From contig NZ_JAAXLS010000002.1 of the NCBI RefSeq assembly GCF_012328925.1, positions 62,001 through 126,000 of the forward strand: a DNA stretch of 64,000 nucleotides, written 5' to 3'. A program made the position numbers and the translations under genes. The notes under the pieces are model-generated. The model was not told where the DNA came from, made no database searches, and saw only the letters and a list, made by a program, of their open reading frames with translations. This document shows, piece after piece, positions 49,886 through 64,000 of this stretch. The stretch comes from Amycolatopsis acididurans. Lineage in GTDB: Bacteria > Actinomycetota > Actinomycetes > Mycobacteriales > Pseudonocardiaceae. Within the stretch, counting starts at the first letter, position 1; each line of letters opens with the position of its first letter.

Positions 49886-50689
49886 ATGACTGGCCGTGTC
49901 CAGCACGAGCCGATGACCGCCGTCTACCCCGAGTTCGCGGGCAAGGCCGCGGTCGTCACCGGAGCGGCCCGGGGCATGGGTGCCCGCTTCACCGCCGCGC
50001 TCGCCACGCGCGGAGTGCACGTCATCGCCGCGGACATCAACCCCGAGCAGATGGAGACGACCGCGGCCGAGATCAACCAAAGCCTTGCCGCGCAGGAGAA
50101 ACCCGGCCAGGTCGTGGCGGCCACGGTGGACGTGACCAAACCGGACGAGCACGAGGCCGTCGCCCAGCTGGCACTGGAGCGCTTCGGGCGCCTGGACTTC
50201 TGGGTCAACAACGCGGGCATTTTCCCGTTCGCGCTCGTCGACGAGATCACGCCGGAACAGATCAGCGCGACGCTCTCGGTCAACGTCGAGGGTGTCCTCT
50301 ACGGCGCGCAGGCCGCGGCCCGGCACATGGAGCCCGGCAGCGCGATCGTGAACATGTCCTCGGTCTCCGCGTTGCGCGTGCGCAAGGGCCGCGGCGCCTA
50401 CTGCACGTCGAAGGCGGCGGTGGCGCACCTCACCGAATCGCTCGCGGTGGAGCTGGGGGACAAGGGAATCCGCGTCAACGCGATCGCTCCCGGCTACATC
50501 GACACCGAGATGACCCGCTGGGTCAAGGAGGACCCGCAGGCGCTCCAGCACGCGCTCGACGTCGTGCCGCTGCACCGCCTCGGTTCCCCGGAGGAGGTCG
50601 TCGGGCCGCTGCTGTTCCTGCTCTCCGACAGCGCCCGCTACGTCACCGGCCACAGCATCGCGGTCGACGGCGGTTCCCGGCATGTCTGA
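49886..50689 (+). CDS. short-chain dehydrogenase/reductase
   Basis: The 267-aa classical SDR has the cofactor motif TGAARGMG (residues 25-32), NNAG and the catalytic Ser and YCTSK. VNAIAPGYIDTEMT and VDGG near the end are typical. AADIN after beta-2 (Asp) suggests NAD(H). It would interconvert a secondary alcohol and a ketone. AGGAGAACC precedes ATG 49886. The next gene starts eight bases before its stop. Confidence 0.9.
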   Translation: MTGRVQHEPMTAVYPEFAGKAAVVTGAARGMGARFTAALATRGVHVIAADINPEQMETTAAEINQSLAAQEKPGQVVAATVDVTKPDEHEAVAQLALERFGRLDFWVNNAGIFPFALVDEITPEQISATLSVNVEGVLYGAQAAARHMEPGSAIVNMSSVSALRVRKGRGAYCTSKAAVAHLTESLAVELGDKGIRVNAIAPGYIDTEMTRWVKEDPQALQHALDVVPLHRLGSPEEVVGPLLFLLSDSARYVTGHSIAVDGGSRHV

Positions 50690-51458
50690 GCGGTACCCGG
50701 GCGTCGTGCTGATCACGGGCGCGGCGGCGGGCATGGGCGCGAGCCACGCGAAAGCGCTGGCCGCGGAGGGCGCGCACGTGTGCCTGGCCGACGTCGCCGA
50801 CGCGACCCCGGTGGTCGAGGAGATCGCCGCGAAGTGTGGTTCGGCCTCGGCGCACACGCTCGACGTGACCGACCCCGCCGCGTGGGCCCGGGTCGTCGCC
50901 GAGATCCGCGAAACCCGCGGCGAACTCGGCGGGCTGGTCAACAACGCGGGCATCTCGCGCCGGCTGGAGTTCCTGGACACCACCGACGAGATCTGGGAAA
51001 AAGTCCTTCGTATCAACCTGTTCGGCCCGTTCTACGGGATGAAGGCCGTCGCGGAGCTGATGCGGGACTCCGGCGGCGGTTCGATCGTCAACATCTCGTC
51101 GATCTCGGGACAGATCGGCTACTTCTCGCCCGCGTACTCCTCCAGCAAATGGGGTCTGACCGGACTGTCCAAATCGGCCGCGGGCAACTTCGCGAAGTGG
51201 GGTATCCGGGTCAACTCCGTGCACCCCGGGATGGTCGGCACGGCGCTGCTCGAGGGTTCCGACGGGTTCGTCGAATCGGCGGTGGCGAGCACACCGGCGG
51301 GCCGGATGGCGACGCCGGAGGAGATCACGAACGTCGTGCTGTTCCTGCTGTCGGACCGCTCGACCTACATGAACGGCAGTGAGGTCACTGTGGACGGTGG
51401 GCTGGTCTCGAACGGCCTGTACCACCGCATCATCGCCGAGTCGGGAGGGCAGCTGTGA
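50682..51458 (+). CDS. short-chain dehydrogenase/reductase
   Basis: The 258-aa classical SDR has TGAAAGMG, NNAGIS, the catalytic Ser in ISSISGQ and Tyr-Lys in YSSSK. ADVAD indicates NAD preference. It is related to 3-alpha/7-alpha-hydroxysteroid-type and cyclopentanol-type dehydrogenases. Two consecutive SDRs suggest that two different hydroxyl or keto groups of one substrate are handled. It overlaps both neighbours by 4-8 bp. Confidence 0.9.
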   Translation: MSERYPGVVLITGAAAGMGASHAKALAAEGAHVCLADVADATPVVEEIAAKCGSASAHTLDVTDPAAWARVVAEIRETRGELGGLVNNAGISRRLEFLDTTDEIWEKVLRINLFGPFYGMKAVAELMRDSGGGSIVNISSISGQIGYFSPAYSSSKWGLTGLSKSAAGNFAKWGIRVNSVHPGMVGTALLEGSDGFVESAVASTPAGRMATPEEITNVVLFLLSDRSTYMNGSEVTVDGGLVSNGLYHRIIAESGGQL

Positions 51459-52876
51459 ACGACTACGACGTCATCGTGATCGGTGGCGGCGGCGCCGGTC
51501 TCGCGGCCGCGGTGTCCGCGGCCGAAGAGGGTGCGAAGGTTCTGCTGTTCGAGTCCGAAACGGAACTCGGCGGCTCGACGCAGCTCTCGGCGGGCATGTT
51601 CACCGCGGCGGGTACGAGCGTCCAAAAGGGACTCGGCATCGAGGACACGCCGGAGAAGTTCTTCCAGCACTACATGGACCTCAACCATTGGATGCTGAAC
51701 CCGGGCCTGATCCGCACGTTCTGCGAGCACGCGGCGCCGACCGTGGAATGGCTGATCGGCCTCGGCGTTGAGATCCCGGCGAAGGTGTCGGCCAACGCCC
51801 ACATGCCGGGCCTGTGCCAGGCCGGGGTGGAGGACGTGTGGCGCGGGCACGTGCCCAAGGACCAGGGGTTCGGCCTGGTGCAGGTGCTCGCTAAAGCGGC
51901 CCGCGCCAACGGCGTCGAGATCGTGCTCAACACGCGGGTACAACGACTCCTGCAGGACGACGGCCGGGTGAGCGGTGTCGTCGCCGACGACCTCGAAGTC
52001 CGCGCCGACGCGGTCGTGGTCGCCAGCGGGGGCTTCGCCCGGAACCCGGAACTGCTGGCGAAGTACTACCCGGCCGCGCTGCGCGCCGGGGACGATCTGT
52101 TCGTCGTCGCCGCCGAGGGCAGCAGGGGAGACCACATCGCCTGGGGCGAGCAGGTCGGGGCGACGCTGGCCGGTGACGGCTGGGGCCTGATGCTGCCGAC
52201 CGCCTACTTCCAGCGTCTGCACCACTGGCAGTCCGGTTTCCCGCCCAAGTCCCGGATCTACGTCAACTCGCACGGCCGCCGGTTCATGGACGAGGACGCC
52301 TCCTACGCGGTGTCCAGCGGCATCATCGACGCGCAGGGCGGGACCGTGTGGGCGATCTTCGACGAGCGCGCCCGCCGCGAACTGCCACCGGGGTACGCGC
52401 ACTGGGACGCCGAGGTCGTGCTGCGGGAAGCCGAGGCGGGACGCACCATTCGCGCGGCCACCGTCGAGGAACTCGCGGGCAAGATCGGCGTCCCCGCCGC
52501 GGCGCTGACCGCGACGATCGACCGCTGGAACGACCGACTGCCGAACGGAACAGACCCCGAATTCCTGCGGCACCGCACCCTGGCCAACAAGGGCTCCACC
52601 GAGCCTCCGGCCCCGATCGGCGAAGCACCCTTCTACGCCGCACGCATCCTTCCCGCGGAACTGGTGTGCACCCACGCCGGCATGCGGATCGACGGCGACG
52701 CCGCCGTCCTGGACGAGCGGGGCGAGGTGATCCCGGGGCTGTTCGCCGCAGGCGAGGCCGGTGCCGGGGTGCTCGGCCTGCGCTACGTGGGCGGCGGCAA
52801 CGCCGTCGCCAACGCACTGACCTTCGGCCGGATCGCCGGCCACAACAGCGCTCGACGCATTTCAACGAGGAGATGA
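51455..52876 (+). CDS. FAD-dependent dehydrogenase, fumarate-reductase/KstD superfamily
   Basis: The 473-aa flavoprotein has a dinucleotide motif at the N-terminus (VIVIGGGGAGLAAAVSAAEE), a second FAD contact (VVVASGGFARNPELL), and a C-terminal FAD contact (GLFAAGEAGAGVLGLRYVGG). The capping domain contains GRRFMDEDASYAVSSG. This is the fumarate reductase flavoprotein/3-ketosteroid-delta1-dehydrogenase group, which removes or adds hydrogens across a C-C bond next to a carbonyl. With the SDRs this suggests breakdown of a cyclic ketone or steroid-like compound, which is inference. Confidence 0.85.
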   Translation: MNDYDVIVIGGGGAGLAAAVSAAEEGAKVLLFESETELGGSTQLSAGMFTAAGTSVQKGLGIEDTPEKFFQHYMDLNHWMLNPGLIRTFCEHAAPTVEWLIGLGVEIPAKVSANAHMPGLCQAGVEDVWRGHVPKDQGFGLVQVLAKAARANGVEIVLNTRVQRLLQDDGRVSGVVADDLEVRADAVVVASGGFARNPELLAKYYPAALRAGDDLFVVAAEGSRGDHIAWGEQVGATLAGDGWGLMLPTAYFQRLHHWQSGFPPKSRIYVNSHGRRFMDEDASYAVSSGIIDAQGGTVWAIFDERARRELPPGYAHWDAEVVLREAEAGRTIRAATVEELAGKIGVPAAALTATIDRWNDRLPNGTDPEFLRHRTLANKGSTEPPAPIGEAPFYAARILPAELVCTHAGMRIDGDAAVLDERGEVIPGLFAAGEAGAGVLGLRYVGGGNAVANALTFGRIAGHNSARRISTRR

Positions 52877-52877
52877 C

Positions 52878-54197
52878 ATGGAGACCGAGCTCGGCACACG
52901 CACGGTCCGGAAGGTGACAAGCCGGATCATGCCGCTGATCGGCCTGCTGTACGTGTTCAACTACATGGACCGGTCGAACATCAGCTACGCGCAGCTGGGA
53001 ATGCAGCACGAGCTGGCGATCACGGCGGCCATCTTCGGTACCGCGGCGGCGATCTTCTTCCTCGCCTACGTGGTGTTCGAAGTGCCCAGCAACATGATCA
53101 TGAAGAAGGTCGGAGCCCGGTTGTGGCTGGCCCGCATCGCGATCACGTGGGGCATCGTCACCGGCGTCACCGGGTTCGTGCACAACATCCCGCAGCTCTA
53201 CATCGCCCGGATCCTGCTCGGCGTCGCCGAAGCGGGGCTGTTCCCGGGCCTGCTGCTGTACCTGACCCTGTGGTACCGCGACAAGGACCGCGGCCGTGCG
53301 ATCGCCGGGCTGGCGCTGGCGCAGCCGGTCGCGATGATCATCGGCAGCCTCACCGGCGGCCTGATCCTGGACCACGTGCACTGGTTCGGCCTGTCCAGCT
53401 GGCGCTGGGTGTTCCTGCTGCAGGGCATTCCCGCCGTGCTGATCGGCATCGTCGTGCTGGCCTACCTGCCGAACGTGCCGAGCAAGGCCCGCTTCCTCAC
53501 GCGTGAGGAGAGCGCGTGGCTGGAAGGCGAGATCGCCAAGGAGTACCGGCCCGAGGAGAAGGAGACCTTCCTCGGTCAGCTGCGCATCATGAAGGACCGC
53601 AAGGTGCTCTACCTGGCGGTGGCCAACTTCTTCGCGGCGTGCGGGCTGTACGGCTTCACGTTCTTCCTGCCGCAGATCGTGAAGCAGATGGACTCGTCGT
53701 ACTCGGCGACCAACATCGGTTTCCTCGGCGCGATCCCGTTCCTGGTCGGCGCGGTCGGGATGCTCGTGGTCGCGCGCAACTCCGACCGCACCGGTGAACG
53801 GCGCGGGCACGTCATCTTCCTGATGCTGCTGGCCGCCGTCGGACTGTTCGGCACCATCGAATTCCGGCACACCCCGGTGATCGCGCTGACCTGCCTGTCC
53901 ATGGTCGCGGTGGGCGTGCTCGGCTACATGGCGCCGTACTGGGCGATGGCTTCGCGTGTGCTGTCGAAGGAGCACACCGCGGTCGGGCTGGCCGCGATCA
54001 ACTCGATCGCCGCGCTCGGCGGGTTCTTCGGCCCGTACGTGATCGGCAAGAGCGCGACCGTGAACAACGTCTCGGCCGGGCTGTACTTCCCGATCGGCTG
54101 CCTCGTGGTGTGCGCGATCATGCTCGCGTTCCTCAAGGTGCCGCGGGAACGCCCGGCCGAGACGGAGCCGGAGGCCGCGCTAGACGTCCGCGGGTGA
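52878..54197 (+). CDS. MFS transporter, anion:cation symporter type
   Basis: The 439-aa protein has twelve predicted membrane segments. The N-terminus (LLYVFNYMDRSNISYAQLGM) and the loop motif (FFLAYVVFEVPSNMIMKKVG) are signatures of the ACS family (tartrate, phthalate, galactonate and similar organic anions). It ends the operon and probably imports the substrate of the SDR/FAD enzymes. Its 3' end overlaps the convergent dehydrogenase gene by 18 bp. Confidence 0.9.
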   Translation: METELGTRTVRKVTSRIMPLIGLLYVFNYMDRSNISYAQLGMQHELAITAAIFGTAAAIFFLAYVVFEVPSNMIMKKVGARLWLARIAITWGIVTGVTGFVHNIPQLYIARILLGVAEAGLFPGLLLYLTLWYRDKDRGRAIAGLALAQPVAMIIGSLTGGLILDHVHWFGLSSWRWVFLLQGIPAVLIGIVVLAYLPNVPSKARFLTREESAWLEGEIAKEYRPEEKETFLGQLRIMKDRKVLYLAVANFFAACGLYGFTFFLPQIVKQMDSSYSATNIGFLGAIPFLVGAVGMLVVARNSDRTGERRGHVIFLMLLAAVGLFGTIEFRHTPVIALTCLSMVAVGVLGYMAPYWAMASRVLSKEHTAVGLAAINSIAALGGFFGPYVIGKSATVNNVSAGLYFPIGCLVVCAIMLAFLKVPRERPAETEPEAALDVRG

Positions 54198-55652
54198 CGT
54201 GCCCGCCTCGGTCAGCGGCAGGCCGAGCTGGGCGCGTTCGGTGACCCAGCGAGTGGGCCGGTAGCGCGGATCGCCGGTACTCGCGTGCAGCGCACGCTGC
54301 AACGCGAGGAGGCGGTCCGCGCCCACCCGCTCACCCCAGGCCAGCGGGCCGACCGGGTAGCCGAGACCGGTGGTGACACCGAGATCGATGTCGGCGGGCG
54401 AGGCGATGCCCTGCTCGGCGATCGCCGCGGCGACCGACACGATCGACGACAGCAGCCGCTGCGCCACGCTGCCCGCGGTGTCCCGCACGATCGACACCTT
54501 TTTCCCACCGGAGGCCAGAACCGCCGCGGCGTCGCGGGCCGCCACGGGATCGGCGGCGGGCGTGACGGCCAGTACGCGACGGCCGGTGTCCAGCGACAGC
54601 GGGTCCACGCCGAAGGTACGGTCCGCGGGCAGGCCCTGCTCCGCGACGGCGGCCGCGACCGTCGTGCCCCAGGTCGCCACCAGCACCAGCGACTCGGCGG
54701 ACTCCTGCCAGTGCGCCTCGGGGAGCGCGTCGCGGACGGCCCGCTCGGCCCACACCGGGCGCGTGGCGTCGCCGGTGATCTCCGGTTCGGTGAGCGGCCC
54801 GGCGCCGGTGCCGTGGTCGAACCAGCCGCGGCCCGTCTTGCGCCCGTGCAGGCCCGCCGCGACGCGGTTCGGCGTCAGGTACGAGGCGCGCAGCCGGTCG
54901 GCGTAGCGGAATCCGGTCCAGATCGACTCGATCACCGTCGCGGTCACGTCGAGGCCGGTGAGGTCCATCAGCTCGAACGGGCCCATCTTCAGGCCCAGCA
55001 CGTCGCGGGCGATGCGGTCGAGCACCGCGGGTTCGGCGACCTTCTCCTCCAGCAGCGCGAGCGCCTCGGTGACCAGCCCGCGCCCGGCGTGGTTGATCAG
55101 GAAGCCCGGCGTGTCGCTCACGACGACCGCGCGGTGCCCGGTGTCGCGGACGAGCGTGGTCAGCGTGTCCACGATCTCCGGCCGGGTCGCGGCGCCGGGG
55201 ATCACCTCGACGATCTTCATCAGTGGCACCGGGTTGAAGAAGTGCAGGCCCGCCAGCCGCGACGGATCGCCGAGCGTGGCGCCGATCTGGGTGATCGGCA
55301 GGGACGAGGTGTTCGTCGCGAACACCGTCGTCGCGGGCAGGGCCTTCTCCAGTTCGCCGAACAGCGCCGCCTTCGTCTCGATGTCTTCGCGCACGGCCTC
55401 GACGACCAGGTCCACGTCGCCCGGCTCGGCGGGGGAGGACAGGGGGATGAGCCGGTCCACGATCGTGGCGGCGTCCTCGGCTGTTGTGCGGCCTTTCTCG
55501 ACGGCGCGGTCGAGCATCGAGCGGACGAAGGCGACCGCCTCGCCGACCGATTCGGGGCGCGCGTCGGCCAGCTCGACCGTGTGCCCCGCGGTGGCGGCCC
55601 ACTGTGCGATGCCCCGGCCCATCACGCCGGTGCCGACGATCCTGATACGCAT
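54180..55652 (-). CDS. 3-hydroxyacyl-CoA dehydrogenase
   Basis: The 490-aa protein starts at ATG 55652 (GAGGAGGG upstream). The N-terminal NAD domain begins RIRIVGTGVMGRGIAQWAAT. The active-site region has FFNPVPLMKIVEVIPG, with an N-terminal HF-like pair, and RGLVTEALALLEEKVAEP. A duplicated C-terminal domain (EQGIASPADIDLGVTTGLGY) gives the PaaH-like long form of about 500 aa. It would oxidise (S)-3-hydroxyacyl-CoA to 3-oxoacyl-CoA. It could work with the thiolase at the right edge and with the IclR operon. Confidence 0.92.
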   Translation of the reverse strand: MRIRIVGTGVMGRGIAQWAATAGHTVELADARPESVGEAVAFVRSMLDRAVEKGRTTAEDAATIVDRLIPLSSPAEPGDVDLVVEAVREDIETKAALFGELEKALPATTVFATNTSSLPITQIGATLGDPSRLAGLHFFNPVPLMKIVEVIPGAATRPEIVDTLTTLVRDTGHRAVVVSDTPGFLINHAGRGLVTEALALLEEKVAEPAVLDRIARDVLGLKMGPFELMDLTGLDVTATVIESIWTGFRYADRLRASYLTPNRVAAGLHGRKTGRGWFDHGTGAGPLTEPEITGDATRPVWAERAVRDALPEAHWQESAESLVLVATWGTTVAAAVAEQGLPADRTFGVDPLSLDTGRRVLAVTPAADPVAARDAAAVLASGGKKVSIVRDTAGSVAQRLLSSIVSVAAAIAEQGIASPADIDLGVTTGLGYPVGPLAWGERVGADRLLALQRALHASTGDPRYRPTRWVTERAQLGLPLTEAGTSPADV

Positions 55653-55756
55653 TGACGCCCTCCTCATCGCGGCCATACCCAGTCTCTCACCCTGTCAGGC
55701 CGATTGTTTAGTGTCCAATTCAGAATTCGAGTCAGATCGAGACGAGTTGGATATCA
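55653..55756. promoter_or_regulatory. divergent control region of the LysR and hydroxyacyl-CoA dehydrogenase genes
   Basis: The 104-bp gap is AT-richer than the genes around it (TTTAGTGTCCAATTCAGAATTCGAG). CAATTCAGAATTCG is an imperfect palindrome. LysR proteins usually bind here to control the divergent gene. Exact promoters were not resolved. Confidence 0.45.
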
Positions 55757-56647
55757 ATGGAGCTGCGGCACCTGACCTCGTTCCTCGCCGTCGCCGAGGA
55801 GCTGCATTTCGGCCGCGCGGCACGGCGGCTGCGGATGGCCCAGCCGCCGCTGAGCCAGCAGATCCGGCTGCTGGAAAAGGAGCTGGGTGTGCAGCTGTTC
55901 GAGCGCAACACCCGGTCGGTGCGGCTGACCAGCGCGGGGGAGGCGTTCGTGGCGCCGGTGCGGCGCGTGTTCGAGGAGCTGGACCAGGCCGAGCGCGTGG
56001 TGCGGGCGGCGGGCCGGGGCGAGTACGGACGCGTCACGATCGGATTCGCCGGCGCGTCGAGCCACGAGAGCCTGCCGACGCTGACCAGGGCCGTGCGGGC
56101 CGCGCATCCCGGGCTGGAGCTGGTGATGCGCGGCCAGACCTACGCCAACGTCGCACTGGCCAAGGTCGCCGACGGGTCGCTCGACCTCGGTTTCGTGCGG
56201 CTGCCGGTCACGACGCCGGGCATCCGGACGCGGGTCGTCGACGAGGAGGAGATGCTGTGCGCGCTGCCCTCCGATCACCCGCTGACCGGCCTCGATCGCG
56301 TGCCGATCGGGGACCTGGCCGGGCAGCCGTTCGTCTCGTTCCCCGCCAACGCCGGGTCGACGCTGCGCGACGCGACCGTGCGGGCCTGCGCCGACGCCGG
56401 GTTCGCGCCGAGGATCGTGCAGGAGGCGCCGGATTCGTACACGATCCTCGCGCTCGTCGCCGCCGGGGTCGGGGTGACGCTGACGCTCACGTCGTGCCAG
56501 CACATCCAGCAGACGGGCCTGGTCTACCGGCCGCTGGCGGGGCAACGGATCCGCCTGCAGGCGGCGCTGGCGTGGCGCGAGGACAATCCCTCGGCGGCGC
56601 TGCGGGCGGTGCTCGACATCGCGGAGCGGGCGCTGCCGACGCCGTGA
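55757..56647 (+). CDS. LysR-family transcriptional regulator
   Basis: The 296-aa protein opens with the LysR helix-turn-helix (MELRHLTSFLAVAEELHFGR, RLRMAQPPLSQQIRLLEKEL). A periplasmic-binding-like effector domain follows (VTIGFAGASSHESLPTLTRA). It resembles the aromatic-acid sensing group (BenM/CatR). It is divergent from the hydroxyacyl-CoA dehydrogenase gene, its likely target. Two hairpins span its stop codon. Confidence 0.92.
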   Translation: MELRHLTSFLAVAEELHFGRAARRLRMAQPPLSQQIRLLEKELGVQLFERNTRSVRLTSAGEAFVAPVRRVFEELDQAERVVRAAGRGEYGRVTIGFAGASSHESLPTLTRAVRAAHPGLELVMRGQTYANVALAKVADGSLDLGFVRLPVTTPGIRTRVVDEEEMLCALPSDHPLTGLDRVPIGDLAGQPFVSFPANAGSTLRDATVRACADAGFAPRIVQEAPDSYTILALVAAGVGVTLTLTSCQHIQQTGLVYRPLAGQRIRLQAALAWREDNPSAALRAVLDIAERALPTP

Positions 56648-56681
56648 CCAGCGCCGGTCACGATCGCCGGGAAATCCCGGC
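56643..56681 (+). terminator. tandem hairpins at the LysR stop
   Basis: CGTGACC/GGTCACG (56643-56662, loop AGCGCC) includes the TGA stop. GCCGGG/CCCGGC (56666-56681, loop AAAT) follows at once. There is no U-tract, as is common for high-GC terminators. Confidence 0.5.
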
Positions 56682-56802
56682 CGCGACGACGTGATCTGCG
56701 TCGCGATGTCCACTCCTCGGGCCGCTTCGACATCGAGGATCGAGGGGTGAAGTGTGGTCGGTGAAACCATCCGGTGGGCGAGCGCGGAGGAGGCTTCCAA
56801 CG

Positions 56803-57776
<974 letters not shown>

Positions 57777-57949
57777 GCGCGAATGCGGAAAGGGTCAGCA
57801 GATATCGCACCGCGACCCATTCCGGAAATTGTCTCCCGCCGTGGTAAAAGGCGGCCAGAGGTGGAATTGGAAACCCCTTTGGGCCTCGCCACAAATCTCT
57901 GAGCGGCTTAAACTCGGCTCGCGTCGCACAGCCAGGTGGGAGATGAAGC

Positions 57950-58396
57950 GTGGCCGAACCCGTGTCCAGCCGCCCCGAGGGAAGTCCCATCCGGCTGTTG
58001 CTGGTGGAGGACCATTCGCTGGTCGCGATGGCGCTGGACTCCGCCTTCGAGACGGTCACCGATATCGAACTCGTCGGGCAGGCCCGCTCGATCGAGGAGG
58101 CCGTCGCCGCCACCGCCGAACTGCAGCCCGACGTGGTGCTGCTGGACCGGCGCCTGCCCGACGGCGATGGCATCGACGCGATCGGCACACTGCGCGAACA
58201 GTGCGGGCACACGCGTGTCCTCATCTTCACCGGGGGAGCGGACCGCTCCGTGGTGGCCCGGATCGCCGCCGCGGGCGGCGCGGGTCTGCTGCTGAAGGCG
58301 GGGCTGCTGGAGGACCTGCTCGCCACGATCCGCCGCGTCGCCGCGGGCCAGGACTTCTTCGACATCGATCTGCCGGGCCGTCCCGCAAGCCGGTGA
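57950..58396 (+). CDS. single-domain response regulator
   Basis: The 148-aa protein from GTG 57950 is a receiver domain: acidic pair in [15 protein letters not shown], phospho-acceptor Asp66 in [13 protein letters not shown], Thr in [10 protein letters not shown], and Lys in [10 protein letters not shown]. No output domain follows. The receiver resembles those of NarL-type regulators that have lost the LuxR helix-turn-helix. It precedes the hybrid kinase by 30 bp and is probably part of its phosphorelay. Confidence 0.88.
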   Translation: MAEPVSSRPEGSPIRLLLVEDHSLVAMALDSAFETVTDIELVGQARSIEEAVAATAELQPDVVLLDRRLPDGDGIDAIGTLREQCGHTRVLIFTGGADRSVVARIAAAGGAGLLLKAGLLEDLLATIRRVAAGQDFFDIDLPGRPASR

Positions 58397-58425
58397 GCCC
58401 GCCTGAGTGAAGGTGGTGCAAGCAC

Positions 58426-62870
<4,445 letters not shown>

Positions 62871-62886
<16 letters not shown>

Positions 62887-62904
62887 GCTCAGGCGGCGGG
62901 CAGC
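62871..62904. terminator. bidirectional hairpin terminator
   Basis: GCTGCCCGCCGC and GCGGCGGGCAGC are perfect complements with a 10-nt loop. They span the stop of the kinase gene and end seven bases before the convergent thiolase stop. It probably terminates both transcripts. Confidence 0.65.
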
Positions 62905-62910
62905 CCGGTC

Positions 62911-64000
62911 TCAGAGCAGTTCGAGGATGGTGGCGTTGGCCTGTCCGCCGCCCTCGCACATCGTCTGCAGGCCGTAGCGGATGCCGGACGCGCGCATCTG
63001 GTGCACTAGTGTGGTCATGATGCGCGCGCCGCTGCCGCCCAGTGGATGGCCCAGCGCGATCGCGCCGCCGTGCGGGTTCAGCGCCTTGGCGTCGGCACCG
63101 GTCTCGGCGAGCCAGGCCAGCGGCACCGGCGCGAACGCCTCGTTGACCTCGAACACGCCGATGTCCGAAGCGGACAGACCGCTGCGGCGCAAAGCCTTGT
63201 GGGTCGCCGGAATCGGCGCGGTCAGCATGATCACCGGATCGTCACCGGCCAGCACCGCGGTGTGGACCCGCGCGATCGGGCGCAGGCCCAGTTCGGCCGC
63301 CTTCTCGCTGGTCGTCATCAGCAGCGCGGCCGCGCCGTCACTGATCTGCGAGCTGTTGCCCGCGGTGATCACGCCGTCCTCGCGGAAGGCCGGTTTGAGG
63401 CCCGCCATCTTCTCCACCGTGCCCCCGCGCCGGACGCCCTCGTCGGCGGCGACCACGCCGTCCGGTGTGGTGATGGGCAGGATCTCGTCGTCGAAGGCCC
63501 CCGAGTCCTGGGCCGCGGCGGCCTTCTGGTGCGAGGCGAGGCTGAACTCGTCCAGCTGGGTGCGGCTGAAACCCCAGCGCTCGGCGATCATCTCGGCGCC
63601 GATGCCCTGGTTGGGCCGGACGCCGTCGTAGCGGGCGAGGTAGCGCTCACCGAGCGGGTTGGCGCCCTGCGACGAGAAGCCCATCGGCACCCGGCTCATC
63701 GATTCGACACCGCCCGCGACCACCACGTCGTACTGGCCCGCGATCAGTCCCGCCGCCGCGAAGTGCACGGACTGCTGCGACGAGCCGCACTGCCGGTCCA
63801 CGGTGACGCCGGTGACCGACTCCGGCCAGCCCGCGGCCAGCAGCGCGGTGCGCGCGATGTCGCCGGTCTGCTCGCCCGCCTGGCTCACACAGCCCCAGAT
63901 CACGTCGTCGACCTGTGCCGGGTCGATGCCGGCGCGCTCGCCGAGCCCGCGCAGGACCTCGGCGGACAGATCGGCGGGGTGGACTCCGGACAGGCCGCCG
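62911..64000 (-). CDS. thiolase / acetyl-CoA C-acyltransferase (5' end cut by window edge)
   Basis: The frame stays open from the stop at 62911 to the window end, so the N-terminus is missing. Visible are the acyl-accepting Cys in DRQCGSSQQS, VAGGVESMSRVPMG, the NEAFAPV motif, the catalytic His in NPHGGAIALGHPLG, and Cys in MCEGGGQANA. All catalytic residues of a degradative thiolase are present. It would cleave 3-oxoacyl-CoA to acetyl-CoA and a shortened acyl-CoA, complementing the hydroxyacyl-CoA dehydrogenase. Internal GTG 63903 is not the true start, because conserved sequence (LRGLGERAGIDPAQVDDV) lies upstream of it. Confidence 0.93.
   Translation of the reverse strand, partial: GGLSGVHPADLSAEVLRGLGERAGIDPAQVDDVIWGCVSQAGEQTGDIARTALLAAGWPESVTGVTVDRQCGSSQQSVHFAAAGLIAGQYDVVVAGGVESMSRVPMGFSSQGANPLGERYLARYDGVRPNQGIGAEMIAERWGFSRTQLDEFSLASHQKAAAAQDSGAFDDEILPITTPDGVVAADEGVRRGGTVEKMAGLKPAFREDGVITAGNSSQISDGAAALLMTTSEKAAELGLRPIARVHTAVLAGDDPVIMLTAPIPATHKALRRSGLSASDIGVFEVNEAFAPVPLAWLAETGADAKALNPHGGAIALGHPLGGSGARIMTTLVHQMRASGIRYGLQTMCEGGGQANATILELL

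Overview
The window is high-GC actinobacterial DNA, most likely from the Pseudonocardiaceae (Amycolatopsis-like). Evidence for this is strong G/C bias at third codon positions, many GTG starts, ATGA/GTGA gene overlaps, XRE-TPR and XRE-NB-ARC-TPR regulators, a LysM-BTAD protein and a DUF6355-like secreted protein. The genus is inferred from gene content only.

Layout. (1) 1-5.5 kb: an XRE-TPR regulator cut by the left edge, a Nudix hydrolase, a cytokinin-dehydrogenase-like flavoprotein and an XRE/NB-ARC/TPR regulator. (2) 5.7-19.3 kb: a secreted protein, then a nearly gap-free plus-strand Tad (Flp) pilus operon. It has two SAF/CpaB-like proteins, an A24 prepilin peptidase, a lipoprotein, a CpaE-like ATPase, TadA, TadB, TadC, a Flp pilin, three TadE/G-type pseudopilins and a 973-aa membrane protein with LysM, winged-helix and BTAD domains. 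(3) 19.3-26.4 kb: a non-coding stretch full of strong hairpins, then small genes of unknown function, an IS5-type insertion, a RAMA-domain protein, and eight copies of a palindrome of form GTCCAYNRTGGAC seen nowhere else in the window. (4) 26.4-38.9 kb: a minus-strand type IV secretion operon: sigma-like regulator, VirB2-like pilin, VirB6/TrbL-like, PrgI-like, VirB4, a coupling ATPase in two genes with an ISL3-type element at the junction, a replication-relaxation protein and an SLT/M23 cell-wall hydrolase. (5) 38.9-48.5 kb: a repeat-rich control region, a DNA methyltransferase pair, and two near-identical AbrB-like plus tyrosine-recombinase cassettes facing each other. They enclose a nucleotidyltransferase, a metallophosphoesterase and a DUF4062-TPR protein. 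The outer cassette abuts tRNA-Leu(GAG). (6) 48.6-64 kb: ordinary chromosome. It holds an IclR-controlled catabolic operon (SnoaL-like, two SDRs, FAD dehydrogenase, MFS), a 3-hydroxyacyl-CoA dehydrogenase, a LysR regulator, two flavin enzymes, a response regulator with a giant multi-HAMP hybrid histidine kinase, and a truncated thiolase.

Interpretation. Sections 2-5 look like one integrative and conjugative element (ICE) inserted at the 3' end of tRNA-Leu. The T4SS, coupling ATPase and cell-wall hydrolase would move DNA. The Tad pilus could provide contact or adhesion. The integrases insert and excise the element, and the methylase and the nucleotidyltransferase/phosphoesterase/DUF4062 group are cargo. 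No matching left attachment site was found, so the left end may lie outside the window. No relaxase of a known MOB family was recognised.
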